Shown here: in pieces, positions 27,148-37,433 of the stretch
Layout of the letters: every line of letters begins with the position of its first letter
How positions within the stretch are numbered: position 1 is the stretch's first letter
Source: Autumnicola lenta
Lineage (GTDB): Bacteria > Bacteroidota > Bacteroidia > Flavobacteriales > Flavobacteriaceae
Reading direction: 5' to 3'
Length of the DNA: 64,000 nt
Assembly (NCBI RefSeq): GCF_031846515.1
Contig: NZ_JAVRHO010000012.1
Span: forward strand, 66,502-130,501
Made by a program: the position numbers and the translations under genes
The notes under the pieces: model-generated
The model's input: only the letters and a program-made list of their open reading frames with translations
What the model was told of the DNA's origin: nothing
Databases searched by the model: none

Positions 27148-28122
27148 CTACACCTCCCTTTCCATCAAAGACTCACCAAATTTCCTTAAAAGTTCCTTCT
27201 TCTCCCGGGGAATATTTATTTTTTCCAGAACATCAAATGCTTTTTTGGTATATTTTTTTATCTCCTGCCGGGTTAACTCAGACGCTCCACTGGACTGGAA
27301 AATATTTTTCACCGCTTCTATTTTTTCTGAACTATCTCCCGGATTTATAGAATAAAGATGCTCCAATTGTTGTCCTTCACTTTTTCCCGAGGTCTCCAAA
27401 GCCTTTAAATAAAGAAAAGTTTTCTTATTCTCAATAATGTCACCTCCAGACTGTTTCCCAAAGGTCTCCGGATCTCCAAAAGCGTCTAGATAATCATCCT
27501 GTAATTGAAAAGCAATCCCCAGGTAACGACCGTACTGATAAATAGCCTCCTTACATTCGGGGCTTTCTTCAGCAATGATAGCCCCCATTTGCAGAGAAGC
27601 ACCTACAAGGACCGCTGTTTTATACTCGATCATCTTTATATACTCCTCTATACTTACATCTTCCCTGGTTTCGAAATCTATGTCGTACTGCTGACCTTCA
27701 CAAACCTGGATAGCTGTCTTTGAAAAGAGTCTGGCCAATTCTTTAAAAATTGGGTTATCATAATTTTCAAAGAGCTGATATGCTTTTATAAGCATGGCAT
27801 CCCCGGAAAGTATGCCAGTATTCATATCCCATTTTTCATGCACGGTAGGACTCCCACGTCTAATGGGGGCATCATCCATAATATCATCATGAACGAGGGA
27901 AAAATTATGAAAGATTTCAATGGCAAGAGCTGCATCAAGCGCCTTATGGTAATCGGTATTAAATATTTCGGTTGCCATAAGCAGAAGTACCGGTCGAAGC
28001 CGCTTCCCTCCCTGGGACAGAATATAAACCATTGGCTCATATAAGTTTTCTGGCTCCTGTACTCTTATTCTTTCCTCCAGATATTCTGAAAATGCTTCCC
28101 GATATTGAGAAATAGACAGCAT
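27148..28122 (-). CDS. Trans-polyprenyl diphosphate synthase
   Basis: A 324-residue prenyltransferase that condenses isopentenyl diphosphate with allylic diphosphates to make the quinone side chain or a shorter prenyl precursor. Both aspartate-rich magnesium motifs are intact: LVHDDIMDDAPIRRG near residues 76-90 and FQLQDDYLDAFGD near 211-223. The residues just before the first motif (AIEIFHNFSLVHDD), which control chain length, resemble those of farnesyl or geranylgeranyl-type enzymes, but product length is not assigned. Monocistronic and divergent from the efflux operon. Confidence 0.92.
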   Translation of the reverse strand: MLSISQYREAFSEYLEERIRVQEPENLYEPMVYILSQGGKRLRPVLLLMATEIFNTDYHKALDAALAIEIFHNFSLVHDDIMDDAPIRRGSPTVHEKWDMNTGILSGDAMLIKAYQLFENYDNPIFKELARLFSKTAIQVCEGQQYDIDFETREDVSIEEYIKMIEYKTAVLVGASLQMGAIIAEESPECKEAIYQYGRYLGIAFQLQDDYLDAFGDPETFGKQSGGDIIENKKTFLYLKALETSGKSEGQQLEHLYSINPGDSSEKIEAVKNIFQSSGASELTRQEIKKYTKKAFDVLEKINIPREKKELLRKFGESLMEREV

Positions 28123-28211
28123 AAATTTTCAATTTTCAGCTAAAATACCACAATTGAAGATAATTCAAATTTTGGTCTTATGTTAAATTACAGTAAACTC
28201 TGGAAACTATA

Positions 28212-28243
28212 TTTGTTTTTAAAGTTTCCTGATAGTACTTTTG
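28212..28243 (+). promoter_or_regulatory. Promoter of the TetR-efflux operon
   Basis: TTTG at 28212-28215 and TACTTTTG at 28236-28243, 20 bases apart, match the Bacteroidota promoter. The TTG start at 28264 follows after about 20 bases, so autoregulation by the TetR protein at this site is plausible. Confidence 0.65.
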
Positions 28244-28263
28244 GCCCTTCAAATTTTTAAAAA

Positions 28264-28875
28264 TTGAGAGAAAAGATTTTAATTACAGCAAGTGATATGT
28301 TTTTAAGCCTGGGGTTTAAAAGCGTAACGATGGATGATATTGCAGATAAGCTGGGAATTTCAAAAAAAACTATCTATACACACTTTTCCACCAAAAATAA
28401 ATTGGTACAGGCTACTATAATGCATCTTTTTGAGGTAATACAAACCGGCATTGATGAAATAAGGGCTCAAAGGAAAAATCCAATTGTTGAGCTTTATGAG
28501 ATCAAAAGGTTCACTATGGTTTATTTGAAGGATGAAAAAGCATCTCCACACTATCAGCTTCATAAATATTATCCAAAAATAGCACAGCCAATCGAAAAAA
28601 AATATTTCGATGTGGTACAGGACTGCGTTACAGACAACCTTGAGCGCGGAATCGAGTCGGGACATTATCGTTCAGGCATACCAGTATCTTTCATAAGCAG
28701 GATTCATTTTCTTGGCATGTCAGGAATAAAAAATCCAGATATTTTCCCTCCGGAAGAATACAGCAAGCCAAAGCTAATGGAAAACTTTCTGGATTATCAC
28801 CTCCACGCTATATGCACCCCAAAAGGATTAAAAACTTTAGAAGAATTTAAAAAGAGTCATGAAAATTTTAAATAA
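28264..28875 (+). CDS. TetR/AcrR-family transcriptional regulator
   Basis: A 203-residue DNA-binding regulator at the head of an RND efflux operon. The N-terminal HTH reads ITASDMFLSLGFKSVTMDD, then KLGISKKTIYTHFSTKNKLV. The C-terminal helical region is the ligand-binding and dimerisation part. A TTG start is used because the next ATG would remove the first helix of the HTH, and the promoter lies just upstream of the TTG. Its end overlaps the TolC-like gene by 17 bases. It probably represses the operon in the absence of a pump substrate, by analogy with AcrR-type systems. Confidence 0.9.
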   Translation: MREKILITASDMFLSLGFKSVTMDDIADKLGISKKTIYTHFSTKNKLVQATIMHLFEVIQTGIDEIRAQRKNPIVELYEIKRFTMVYLKDEKASPHYQLHKYYPKIAQPIEKKYFDVVQDCVTDNLERGIESGHYRSGIPVSFISRIHFLGMSGIKNPDIFPPEEYSKPKLMENFLDYHLHAICTPKGLKTLEEFKKSHENFK

Positions 28876-30304
28876 GCTTAAACTAGCGTCCACCGCAATT
28901 CTATTTTCGCTGCCCGTCCTCTCGCAGGAGCAAAACCAGGTGCCGGAATACAACTTATCCCTTGACGAAGCTATAATTTTTGGGCTGGCAAATAACTACA
29001 ACTCCAGAAATGCACAAAAAGATGTGGAAATTTCACTAAAACAAAAGTGGGAGATCATTTCCCAGGGTTTGCCTCAGATTGGTGGTAATGTAGATTACCA
29101 GAACTTCTTACAACAACCGGTGACCCTGTTGCCCGCCGCCGCTTTTGACAATACCCAGAGTACGATAGATATTGTACAGGATTACTTTCAAAATATTCAG
29201 AGGAACGATGTCCCGGTAAATGCACCACAAGGTTTTATTCCGGTTCGGTTTGGTACAAAACAGAGCGTGAACGCAACTGCCACCTGGAACCAGCTTATTT
29301 TTGACGGTTCATATATCGTCGGGATCCAGTCGGCCAGGACACTTTTGGAAATTTCAGAAAATGCAAAGACCAAAACAGATCATGAGGTAAAAAGGGCAAT
29401 TATTAATGCATATGGAAACGTATTATTAGCTGAAGAAAGTGCAGAAATCCTGGAACGGAACGAAGCTACAGTTCAGAAGAATTTTGAAGAGACCAGCATC
29501 CTCTATGACAACGGAATGACAGAACAGGAAGATGTGGAGCAACTTGAGATAACACTTCTTGGACTACAAAACAATTTAAACCGAAGCAGAAGAATGCGTG
29601 ACATTGCTTATGAGATGCTAAACCTTACTCTAGGCATTCCCGTTGAGGCTGAAGTCACTTTAACTGAAAACCTTGATGAGCTTACGATGGAATATTTTGA
29701 TTTAGCATTGCTTCAAAAGCAGATCCCTGTTCGGGAAAATATAGATTATCGTATTGCAGAAAACACAGCTGAAGCTGCCAATATTGAAGTTAGACTAGAG
29801 AAGGCCAAGGCACTGCCTACTTTATCTGGATTTGTAAATTATGGGGTCCAGGGCTTCAGTGAAACATTTTCGTTCCTACAAAGCGATCAGGAGTACTTTG
29901 ATCAATCAATTTTAGGTGTGACCTTAAATATTCCAATTTTCAGCAGTGGGATGCGAAGTTCCAGAACACAACAAAAACAAATCGCTTACGAGCAGGCACT
30001 CATCGAACTTGAGCGTACAGAAAATGAAGTAAAGAATCAGATTAATTCTGCCAAAACCGAATACGAATTCAGCCTGGAAAATTACCAGAATATGAAAAGA
30101 AATCTGGCACTGGCTGAACGCATCGAAAATAAAAATCAGATTAAGTTTTTTGAAGGTCTCGCGAGCAGCTTCGAACTTAGTGAAGCGCAAAGACAACTAT
30201 ACAGTGCACAGCAAAACCTACTACAGGCAATGCTGGATGTAATCGTTGCAAAGGTTGAGCTGGAAAATTTACTGGACACTACAAAATATAACAATGAAGA
30301 TTAA
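28859..30304 (+). CDS. TolC-family outer-membrane efflux channel
   Basis: A 481-residue outer-membrane factor that forms the exit duct of a tripartite pump. A signal peptide ends near VLSQEQNQ (about residue 22-25). Long alpha-helical repeats of the TolC type follow, with two halves that each contain long Gln/Glu-rich helices (for example LLEISENAKTKTDHEVKRAI and LIELERTENEVKNQIN). The gene is overlapped at its start by tetR, and it overlaps the adaptor gene at its end. Its operon position identifies it as the channel for the RND pump downstream. Confidence 0.93.
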   Translation: MKILNKLKLASTAILFSLPVLSQEQNQVPEYNLSLDEAIIFGLANNYNSRNAQKDVEISLKQKWEIISQGLPQIGGNVDYQNFLQQPVTLLPAAAFDNTQSTIDIVQDYFQNIQRNDVPVNAPQGFIPVRFGTKQSVNATATWNQLIFDGSYIVGIQSARTLLEISENAKTKTDHEVKRAIINAYGNVLLAEESAEILERNEATVQKNFEETSILYDNGMTEQEDVEQLEITLLGLQNNLNRSRRMRDIAYEMLNLTLGIPVEAEVTLTENLDELTMEYFDLALLQKQIPVRENIDYRIAENTAEAANIEVRLEKAKALPTLSGFVNYGVQGFSETFSFLQSDQEYFDQSILGVTLNIPIFSSGMRSSRTQQKQIAYEQALIELERTENEVKNQINSAKTEYEFSLENYQNMKRNLALAERIENKNQIKFFEGLASSFELSEAQRQLYSAQQNLLQAMLDVIVAKVELENLLDTTKYNNED

Positions 30305-31490
30305 CAGGTACATTATAAATTCACCAATGAGAAAATTAGCCGTTTTACTAAGCCTTCCGTTTATACTAAATTCCTGCGGAGAACAGGAAAACAAATCCGT
30401 AGATGCTGTTATTCAGGATGGCGATTTAAGCGAGATAAGACAAAGAAAGTCGGAGTTAAGCCAGGAACAAAATGAGCTTACAAAACAGATTAACCGGCTG
30501 GACGAGGCAATTAACCAACTCGATGAGAACCGTAGCCGTCCACTGGTAAATATTCAACCCGTGGAAGATACTGTTTTTAAGCATTACGCACAGGTACAGG
30601 GAGATGTATCTACAGATGAGAATATTATTATATACCCTGAAACATCAGGGCTTCTTGCAGATGTTCGTGTAAGTGAAGGACAGGAAGTTTCGCGTGGGCA
30701 AACATTGGCAGTAGTTGATGACGGCGGACTGGCGAGTGAGCTGGCACGACTGGAGACACAGTTATCCTTGGCAAAGACTACTTTTGAACGCCAGGAGCGG
30801 TTATGGAACCAGAATATAGGATCAGAAATGCAATACCTCGAGGCGCAATCCAATTTTGAAGCTACACAAAATGCCGTTAACCAGGTAAGAACCCAACTTG
30901 CGAAAAGTACCATCAAAGCTCCCTTCAGCGGAATTATTGATGAAGTATTAATAGAACGAGGTGAGGTTGTATCTCCCGGACAAAGTCAGTTATTTAGACT
31001 GGTAAGCTTACAAAATATGTATGTTGAAGCGAATGTCCCGGAGAATTACCTCAACCAGATATCAGCAGGAAGCGAAGTAATCGTGGAAATTAATTCAATT
31101 GGAAAAGAATTTACAGGTAAAATACAGCGGGTAGGAAATACAATTAATCCAAATAACCGAACCTTCAGAATAGAGGTAGCCATTCCTAATGAAGACAAGA
31201 TGATAAAACCAAACCAGATTGCCACGGTAAGAATTAACGATTATACCAATGAAGATGCCATCGTTGTTCCCGAGTATGCAGTGCAGCAGAATCCGCAAGG
31301 GGAAAACCTTATATACGTGTGGGAATCACAGGGAGAAAACACTGGTATTGCGAAAGAAGTAGCTGTAGAAACGGGTTATGTTGCCAATGGTGTCATAGAA
31401 ATTACGGCAGGTTTAGAACCTGGCACTACTATAATTACCGACGGCAGCAGAAATCTTCGTGACGGTCAGGAAATAAAAATCAGAAATTAA
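30294..31490 (+). CDS. RND efflux periplasmic adaptor lipoprotein
   Basis: A membrane-fusion protein that links the RND pump to TolC. The start at 30294 overlaps the TolC gene by 11 bases; an ATG at 30327 (MRKLAVLLSL) is an equally good alternative. The lipobox LSLPFILNSC directs lipidation at Cys. A coiled coil follows (about residues 50-80), then the biotinyl-lipoyl half-motif, a helical hairpin (LETQLSLAKTTFERQERLWNQ), the second half-motif (STIKAPFSGIIDEV) and beta-barrel domains. Length about 398 residues. Confidence 0.92.
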   Translation: MKINRYIINSPMRKLAVLLSLPFILNSCGEQENKSVDAVIQDGDLSEIRQRKSELSQEQNELTKQINRLDEAINQLDENRSRPLVNIQPVEDTVFKHYAQVQGDVSTDENIIIYPETSGLLADVRVSEGQEVSRGQTLAVVDDGGLASELARLETQLSLAKTTFERQERLWNQNIGSEMQYLEAQSNFEATQNAVNQVRTQLAKSTIKAPFSGIIDEVLIERGEVVSPGQSQLFRLVSLQNMYVEANVPENYLNQISAGSEVIVEINSIGKEFTGKIQRVGNTINPNNRTFRIEVAIPNEDKMIKPNQIATVRINDYTNEDAIVVPEYAVQQNPQGENLIYVWESQGENTGIAKEVAVETGYVANGVIEITAGLEPGTTIITDGSRNLRDGQEIKIRN

Positions 31491-31499
31491 TTATTTGCA

Positions 31500-34400
31500 A
31501 TGAATAAAATAGATAGGGACTTTAAACTTTCTTCCTGGGCTATAGACAACAAGATGACGGTGTACGTTATCATGGCCATTATCCTTATTGGGGGTCTAAT
31601 GTCTTATTATGCCATGCCCCGGGAATCTTTTCCCGAAGTTATTACGACAGAGATTTATGTAAGTTCAGTAAATCCCGGAAATTCTGCAGAAGATGTAGAA
31701 AAGTTCATAACTGAACCTCTGGAGGAAGAGTTTAACGATGTTGCCGGCATAAAGGAAATTACTTCAACTACATTGCAGGACTATTCTTTGGTGATTGTAG
31801 AATTTGAGGACGACATAAATGTAGATGTTGCCAAGCAAAAGATAAAGGACAAGGTAGATATGGTGAAAGCCGAAACCACATGGCCTACATTGGACAATGG
31901 TGCTAAAGTCGAACCTAATGTCTTTGACCTTAATATTTCTGAAGAGCAATCTATCCTGAACATCAACCTAACCGGAAATTATACCGTTCAACAGCTTAAG
32001 GATTATGCTGAATATCTTCAGGATCGTATTGAGATATTACCTGAAATAAAAGAAGCCAATATCCAGGGTGCCGAAGATATGGAAGTTGAAATAGCTGTGG
32101 ATATTTACAAGATGTCAGCTTCAAAAGTAAGTTTTTCAGATATTATAAATGCTGTAAGTGCAGAAAACCGAACAATTTCCGGAGGGAATATTATCACAAG
32201 CGGTGTACAAAGAAACATAAGGATCCTTGGTGAAATTCAAGATCCTGATGAACTTGAAAATGTAGTGGTAAAACGGAATGGAGGAAATGTTTTTTTACGA
32301 GACATTGCTGAAATTAATTTCAAGGAAAAAGACCCTACCACTTATGCGCGTGAGTATGGCGACCCCGTTGTAATGCTGGATATAAAAAAACGTAGTGGTC
32401 AAAACATGGTGGAGGCCATCGAGAAAATTAAGGATATCATTGCTACAGAGCAAGCTGAATATCTGCCGCAAAGCCTACATATAAGTCTTTCCAATGATCA
32501 GTCTACAAACACAGAAAAGCAGGTAAATGATTTGGTAAATAACATCATTTTCGGGGTTATCCTGGTTGTTCTGGTACTAATGTTCTTTTTAGGTTTCAGA
32601 AATGCTCTTTTTGTAGGGCTGGCAATTCCGCTTTCCATGTTTTTATCCTTTATAGTACTTTCCAGTTTGGGTTATACCCTTAATACCATGGTACTTTTTG
32701 CACTGGTAATGGGTCTGGGGATGCTTGTGGATAACGGGATTGTCGTCGTGGAAAACGTCTACACACTTATGGACCAGGGAATGTCCAGGAAAGAGGCTGC
32801 AAAACAAGGAATGGGTGAAATTGCATGGCCAATTATCGCATCAACTGCCACTACTCTTATGGCCTTTTTTCCTCTTGCATTATGGCCTGGAACAGTAGGA
32901 AAGTTTATGATGATTTTTCCTATTACCCTTTCAATTGTATTGGGATCCTCGTTATTTGTGGCATTAATTATTAATTCCATGCTTACTTCAGAATTCATGA
33001 AAACCGAAGAAGAGGAATTGAAGAAGAAAAAGCTCATAAGGTACAGCGGAATTATGGGAGGTGTCGGTCTTTTGCTTTTAATTCTTGGTTATATAGTTCC
33101 TTCCGGTGCTCTCCGTGCTTTTGGAAACCTATTAATCCTGAGTGGAATTTTATTATGGGTTTACAAATACGTACTCGCGGGAGGAGTAGAATTCTTTCAG
33201 TTCCGTGCTTTAAAAAAACTTGAGAATTCTTACGAGAAGACTTTAAAGTATGCTCTTAGAGGGAAAAAGGCCTATGTGTTCTTCTTTGGAACTGTATTAA
33301 TGCTTTTCCTGTCTATAGTTCTAATTGCCCTTGTACAACCAAAGGTGTTATTTTTTCCTGAGAATGAACCCAAGCAAATCATTACATATATTGAATATCC
33401 GGAAGGTACGGCTATTGAAAAAACAAATGAGCTCACAAAGCAGGTAGAACAACAGATTTTTGAGGTCATTGAGAAATATGAAGATGAAGATGGCTACAAC
33501 TTTATGGTAGAATCTGCAATTTCACAAGTAGGACAGGGCGCCGGAAATCCACAAACTGATGGTGGCCAACAAAATAATATGCCTCACAAAGGAAAGGTTA
33601 CGCTTTCTATGCGTGAGTTTCAAAAGCGAAGGGGCGTTTCCAGCAGCAAGGTGCTTTCTGAGGTTCGTGAAGCAGTACAGGGATTCCCGGGAGCGTCTGT
33701 AATTGTTGAGAAAGATGCCGCAGGACCTCCCTCTGGTTACCCCATTAATATTGAGCTCAAGGGTGAGAATTACGAACAAATGCTTAATGAAGCTGAAAAT
33801 TTGCGCTCCTATATTCAGGATCTCAGCATTGCCGGAATAGAAGAACTAAAAATTGATGTGAACAAGGCAAAATCAGAACTTGAAGTTCAGGTGGATCGCC
33901 AAAAAGCAGGACAGCTGGGAGTATCTACTGCAGCGGTTGGACAAACATTAAGACGGGCTATTTATGGAGAGGAAGTTTCGACTTATAAAGAAGGAGACGA
34001 CGATTATCAGGTAAATGTGAGGTTTAATGAAGAAAACAGGTATAACGAAAATGTACTATTTAATCAACCTATTACCTTTAAGGATCAGAGTTCGGGAGAT
34101 TTAATCCAGGTCCCTATCTCTTCTCTGGTAGATAAAAAATTAACCTCTTCCTTCAGCTCAATAAAAAGGAAAGATTTAAAAAGGGTTATCACCTTATATT
34201 CTAATGTATTACAAGGCTACAACGGAAATGAAGTGGTTGAACAATTGAGGACTGAGTTGCAGAATTATGAATTACCCGAAGAGGTGAGCCTTGAATTTAC
34301 CGGCGAGCAGGAAGAACAAGCCGAAAATATGAACTTCCTTATTAAGGCCTTACTCATTGCATTAGGAGGCATTTTACTTATTTTGGTTGCACAATTTAAT

Positions 34401-34976
34401 TCGGTATCCAAACCGGTGATAATTTTGATGTCGGTATTACTCAGCCTGGTAGGAGTTTTTCTTGGACTGGTGATTTTTCAAATGGATTTCATCATTATCA
34501 TGACTATGATGGGGATCATTTCACTTGCAGGTATTGTTGTGAACAACGCAATTGTATTGATTGACTATACCCAAATTCTTATAGACCGGAAGAAAGAGGA
34601 ATTAGGCTTAGAAGAAGACGAGCTTTTGTCACGTGAAGAGTATTTTCATGTAATAGTAGCTGGTGGAAGATCCAGGCTAAGACCGGTATTACTAACGGCC
34701 ATAACCACAGTACTTGGACTTATTCCTTTAGCCATTGGATTTAATGTAGATTTCTTTACTTTGTTTACAGATTATGATCCGCAGATCTATCTTGGAGGAG
34801 ATAACGTGATATTCTGGGGACCTTTAGCATGGACAGTAATCTTCGGACTTATTTTCGCAACCTTTTTAACTCTAATCATCGTACCGATAATGTTTTATCT
34901 TGTAAACAGGGCGAAAGTAAAATTTAAAAACAAACGTTCGGAAAGAAAGGAACGGAAGCAAATAACTTCCGCATAA
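31500..34976 (+). CDS. RND-family multidrug efflux permease
   Basis: An 1158-residue inner-membrane pump of the AcrB/MexB superfamily, about 100 residues longer than AcrB. The N-terminal helix (about 20-38) is followed by a periplasmic porter domain (PGNSAEDVEKFITEPLEEEF) and a block of helices. The proton-relay signature is GLGMLVDNGIVVVENVY, with the usual Asp but only one Asp before Asn. An extra pair of helices and a charged linker (EEEELKKKKLIRYS) explain part of the length. The second half has GIISLAGIVVNNAIVLIDY and GRSRLRPVLLTAITTVLGLIPLA. Last gene of the efflux operon. Confidence 0.93.
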   Translation: MNKIDRDFKLSSWAIDNKMTVYVIMAIILIGGLMSYYAMPRESFPEVITTEIYVSSVNPGNSAEDVEKFITEPLEEEFNDVAGIKEITSTTLQDYSLVIVEFEDDINVDVAKQKIKDKVDMVKAETTWPTLDNGAKVEPNVFDLNISEEQSILNINLTGNYTVQQLKDYAEYLQDRIEILPEIKEANIQGAEDMEVEIAVDIYKMSASKVSFSDIINAVSAENRTISGGNIITSGVQRNIRILGEIQDPDELENVVVKRNGGNVFLRDIAEINFKEKDPTTYAREYGDPVVMLDIKKRSGQNMVEAIEKIKDIIATEQAEYLPQSLHISLSNDQSTNTEKQVNDLVNNIIFGVILVVLVLMFFLGFRNALFVGLAIPLSMFLSFIVLSSLGYTLNTMVLFALVMGLGMLVDNGIVVVENVYTLMDQGMSRKEAAKQGMGEIAWPIIASTATTLMAFFPLALWPGTVGKFMMIFPITLSIVLGSSLFVALIINSMLTSEFMKTEEEELKKKKLIRYSGIMGGVGLLLLILGYIVPSGALRAFGNLLILSGILLWVYKYVLAGGVEFFQFRALKKLENSYEKTLKYALRGKKAYVFFFGTVLMLFLSIVLIALVQPKVLFFPENEPKQIITYIEYPEGTAIEKTNELTKQVEQQIFEVIEKYEDEDGYNFMVESAISQVGQGAGNPQTDGGQQNNMPHKGKVTLSMREFQKRRGVSSSKVLSEVREAVQGFPGASVIVEKDAAGPPSGYPINIELKGENYEQMLNEAENLRSYIQDLSIAGIEELKIDVNKAKSELEVQVDRQKAGQLGVSTAAVGQTLRRAIYGEEVSTYKEGDDDYQVNVRFNEENRYNENVLFNQPITFKDQSSGDLIQVPISSLVDKKLTSSFSSIKRKDLKRVITLYSNVLQGYNGNEVVEQLRTELQNYELPEEVSLEFTGEQEEQAENMNFLIKALLIALGGILLILVAQFNSVSKPVIILMSVLLSLVGVFLGLVIFQMDFIIIMTMMGIISLAGIVVNNAIVLIDYTQILIDRKKEELGLEEDELLSREEYFHVIVAGGRSRLRPVLLTAITTVLGLIPLAIGFNVDFFTLFTDYDPQIYLGGDNVIFWGPLAWTVIFGLIFATFLTLIIVPIMFYLVNRAKVKFKNKRSERKERKQITSA

Positions 34977-34980
34977 AAAG

Positions 34981-35013
34981 AAAACCCCAAAGCAAATGCT
35001 CCGGGGTTTTTTT
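34981..35013. terminator. Terminator of the efflux operon
   Basis: AAAACCCC pairs with GGGGTTTT, with an inner AGC/GCT stem, and TTT follows. It lies between convergent genes and can act in both directions. Confidence 0.88.
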
Positions 35014-35035
35014 ATATTCTGTAGCTACAGGAACA

Positions 35036-35398
35036 CTAATCACTGCTCACAAGGCCACTTTCATTTTTCCAGCTATTTACTGAAGCAATTTTGCTGTTCT
35101 CGTAGTCTACTTCTGTTAAATTTTCGTCAGTCCAAAAAAACCATTTACCAGCTTTTTGACCCGCTTCGTACTGGCCGATCGCTGTCTTTTCACCTCCTTT
35201 GTTGTAAGAAACCCACTCCCCATGGAGTTTTCCGTCCTTGTACGTACCTTCCTGTCTAATATTTCCATCTTCATAGTAAAACGTCCCTTTAATTAATTCT
35301 CCCTGTTTTTCAAAAACAGGCTCTTTCTCTTGTGCCATGACAGCACCACTAATGGCTAAAGCGCCTATCAGCATTATTTGTTTTATCTTCTTCATCAC
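35036..35398 (-). CDS. Secreted MORN-like repeat protein
   Basis: A 120-residue exported protein. The signal peptide is MMKKIKQIMLIGALAISGAVMAQ. The mature part contains short MORN/YwqK-type repeats: GTFYYEDGNIRQEGTYKDGK, then LHGEWVSYNKGGEKTAIGQ, then YEAGQKAGKWFFWTDEN. Such repeats form a flat beta structure used for protein or membrane contacts; in Bacteroidota their role is unknown. Monocistronic, convergent with the efflux operon. Confidence 0.82.
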   Translation of the reverse strand: MMKKIKQIMLIGALAISGAVMAQEKEPVFEKQGELIKGTFYYEDGNIRQEGTYKDGKLHGEWVSYNKGGEKTAIGQYEAGQKAGKWFFWTDENLTEVDYENSKIASVNSWKNESGLVSSD

Positions 35399-35593
35399 AG
35401 TTCTTATTTAATAATTGCTTTACAAATATACAAGAAAGTTTACAATAAATCAATAATCAGGTAACATTAAATTAACATTAAAGGCTCAAAATACTTATAT
35501 TCAGCACTTAAAACCTTTTTGAAAAGAAGATTTATTGTATAAACACCCCGACTTTTATCTATAATTAATCATTTAAAAACGACAAGAACTTAT

Positions 35594-35601
35594 TACTTTT
35601 G
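35594..35601 (+). promoter_or_regulatory. Candidate -7 element of the aspS promoter
   Basis: TACTTTTG matches TAnnTTTG, 26 bases before the aspS start codon. Confidence 0.5.
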
Positions 35602-35626
35602 CAGCACTTTAAAATTCAGGGATATT

Positions 35627-37375
35627 ATGTACAGAAGTCATACTTGCGGGGAAATTAACCTAACAAACAAAGACCAGGAAGTTCAGCTTTCAGGATGGGT
35701 TCAGAAGATTAGAAACAAAGGCTTCATGGTATGGGTTGATCTTCGGGATCGCTATGGCATCACCCAGCTGATTTTTGATGAAGAACGTTCTTCTAAAGGG
35801 CTCATGGAGAAGGCAGGAAAACTTGGTCGCGAATTTGTGATTCAGGTAACAGGAGAAGTGATTGAACGCGAATCTAAAAACCCCAACATTCCAACCGGGG
35901 AAATAGAAATCCTGGTATCTCAGCTAAATATCCTGAATACCTCCCTTACCCCTCCTTTTACAATTGAAGAAGAGACAGACGGAGGTGAAGATTTGAGAAT
36001 GAAATATCGTTACCTCGATATCCGCCGGAATCCGGTAAAGAATAAACTTATGTTTCGGCATAAAGTGGGAATGCATGTAAGAAATTACCTTTCACAGGCT
36101 GGTTTTATTGAAGTTGAAACTCCGTACCTCATCAAGTCAACTCCTGAAGGTGCCCGTGATTTTGTAGTCCCAAGCAGAATGAATGAAGGCCAGTTCTACG
36201 CGCTCCCGCAATCTCCTCAGACTTTTAAACAATTGCTGATGGTGGGCGGAATGGATAAATATTTTCAGATCGTTAAATGCTTCAGGGATGAAGATTTAAG
36301 GGCAGACAGGCAACCGGAATTCACACAAATTGACTGCGAAATGGCCTTTGTTGAGCAAGAAGATATTCTGAATATTTTTGAAGGTCTTACCCGACACCTC
36401 CTCAAAGAAATAAAAGGGGTCGATATTAGTGATTTTCCGAGGATGACCTATGCCGAAGCTATGGCAAAATATGGCAATGATAAGCCCGACATACGTTTTG
36501 GGATGGAATTCGCCAACCTTAACAAACTTGCAAAAGACAAAGGCTTTAATGTTTTCGACCAGCAGGAACTTGTAGTGGGAATTGCTGTTCCAGGAGCCGC
36601 TTCCTATACCCGTAAAGAAATTGACAAACTTATTGATTGGGTAAAGCGACCACAGGTAGGCGCAAATGGGCTTGTTTGGGTAAAATATAATGAAGACGGC
36701 AGCTTAAAATCTTCTGTAGATAAATTTTATTCTTCTGAAGATCTTCTTGGCTGGGCAAAAGAAACTGGTGCAAAAGCAGGAGATTTAATCCTGGTCATGG
36801 CCGGCGATACAACTAAAACACGCACTCAACTAAGTGCATTAAGAATGCACCTGGGGAATGAATTGGGCCTTAGAAATCCTGAAGAATTCGCTCCGTTATG
36901 GGTACTCGATTTTCCGCTTTTGGAATGGGACGAAGAAACCCAAAGGTATCATGCAATGCACCACCCTTTTACATCACCAAAAAAAGAAGATATTGCATTA
37001 CTGGAAACTAATCCAGGAGAAGTTCGTGCAAATGCCTATGACCTCGTCCTTAATGGAAACGAAATTGGTGGTGGTTCAATTAGGATCCACGATAAAAAAA
37101 CACAGTCCAGAATGTTTGATTATCTCGGATTTACAGAAGAAGAAGCCAAAGAACAATTTGGATTTTTAATGGACGCTTTTCAATACGGTGCTCCACCTCA
37201 CGGCGGAATAGCCTTTGGCTTTGACAGGCTTGTAGCCATTCTGGGTGGACAGGAAACCATTCGTGATTTTATTGCTTTCCCAAAGAACAATGCCGGTCGT
37301 GATGTAATGATTGATGCTCCTGCAAAACTGGACGAAGAGCAATTAAAAGAACTACATCTAAAGCTGAGGTTGTAA
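35627..37375 (+). CDS. aspS: Aspartyl-tRNA synthetase
   Basis: Charges tRNA-Asp. At 582 residues it is the bacterial type with the GAD insertion. The OB-fold anticodon domain begins with SGWVQKIRNKGFMVWVDLRDR (about 22-42). Class II motif 2 is FRDEDLRADRQPEFTQIDCEM, the bacterial insertion spans about 280-420, and motif 3 is GGIAFGFDRLVAILGG near 525-540. Whether it charges only tRNA-Asp or also tRNA-Asn is not critical here, since asnS is present in the window. Confidence 0.97.
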   Translation: MYRSHTCGEINLTNKDQEVQLSGWVQKIRNKGFMVWVDLRDRYGITQLIFDEERSSKGLMEKAGKLGREFVIQVTGEVIERESKNPNIPTGEIEILVSQLNILNTSLTPPFTIEEETDGGEDLRMKYRYLDIRRNPVKNKLMFRHKVGMHVRNYLSQAGFIEVETPYLIKSTPEGARDFVVPSRMNEGQFYALPQSPQTFKQLLMVGGMDKYFQIVKCFRDEDLRADRQPEFTQIDCEMAFVEQEDILNIFEGLTRHLLKEIKGVDISDFPRMTYAEAMAKYGNDKPDIRFGMEFANLNKLAKDKGFNVFDQQELVVGIAVPGAASYTRKEIDKLIDWVKRPQVGANGLVWVKYNEDGSLKSSVDKFYSSEDLLGWAKETGAKAGDLILVMAGDTTKTRTQLSALRMHLGNELGLRNPEEFAPLWVLDFPLLEWDEETQRYHAMHHPFTSPKKEDIALLETNPGEVRANAYDLVLNGNEIGGGSIRIHDKKTQSRMFDYLGFTEEEAKEQFGFLMDAFQYGAPPHGGIAFGFDRLVAILGGQETIRDFIAFPKNNAGRDVMIDAPAKLDEEQLKELHLKLRL

Positions 37376-37433
37376 ATCCTCCTAGGTTCTGCAGTAAGCG
37401 TAATTTTTCGTTCTAATTAAAAACAGAGTTTGC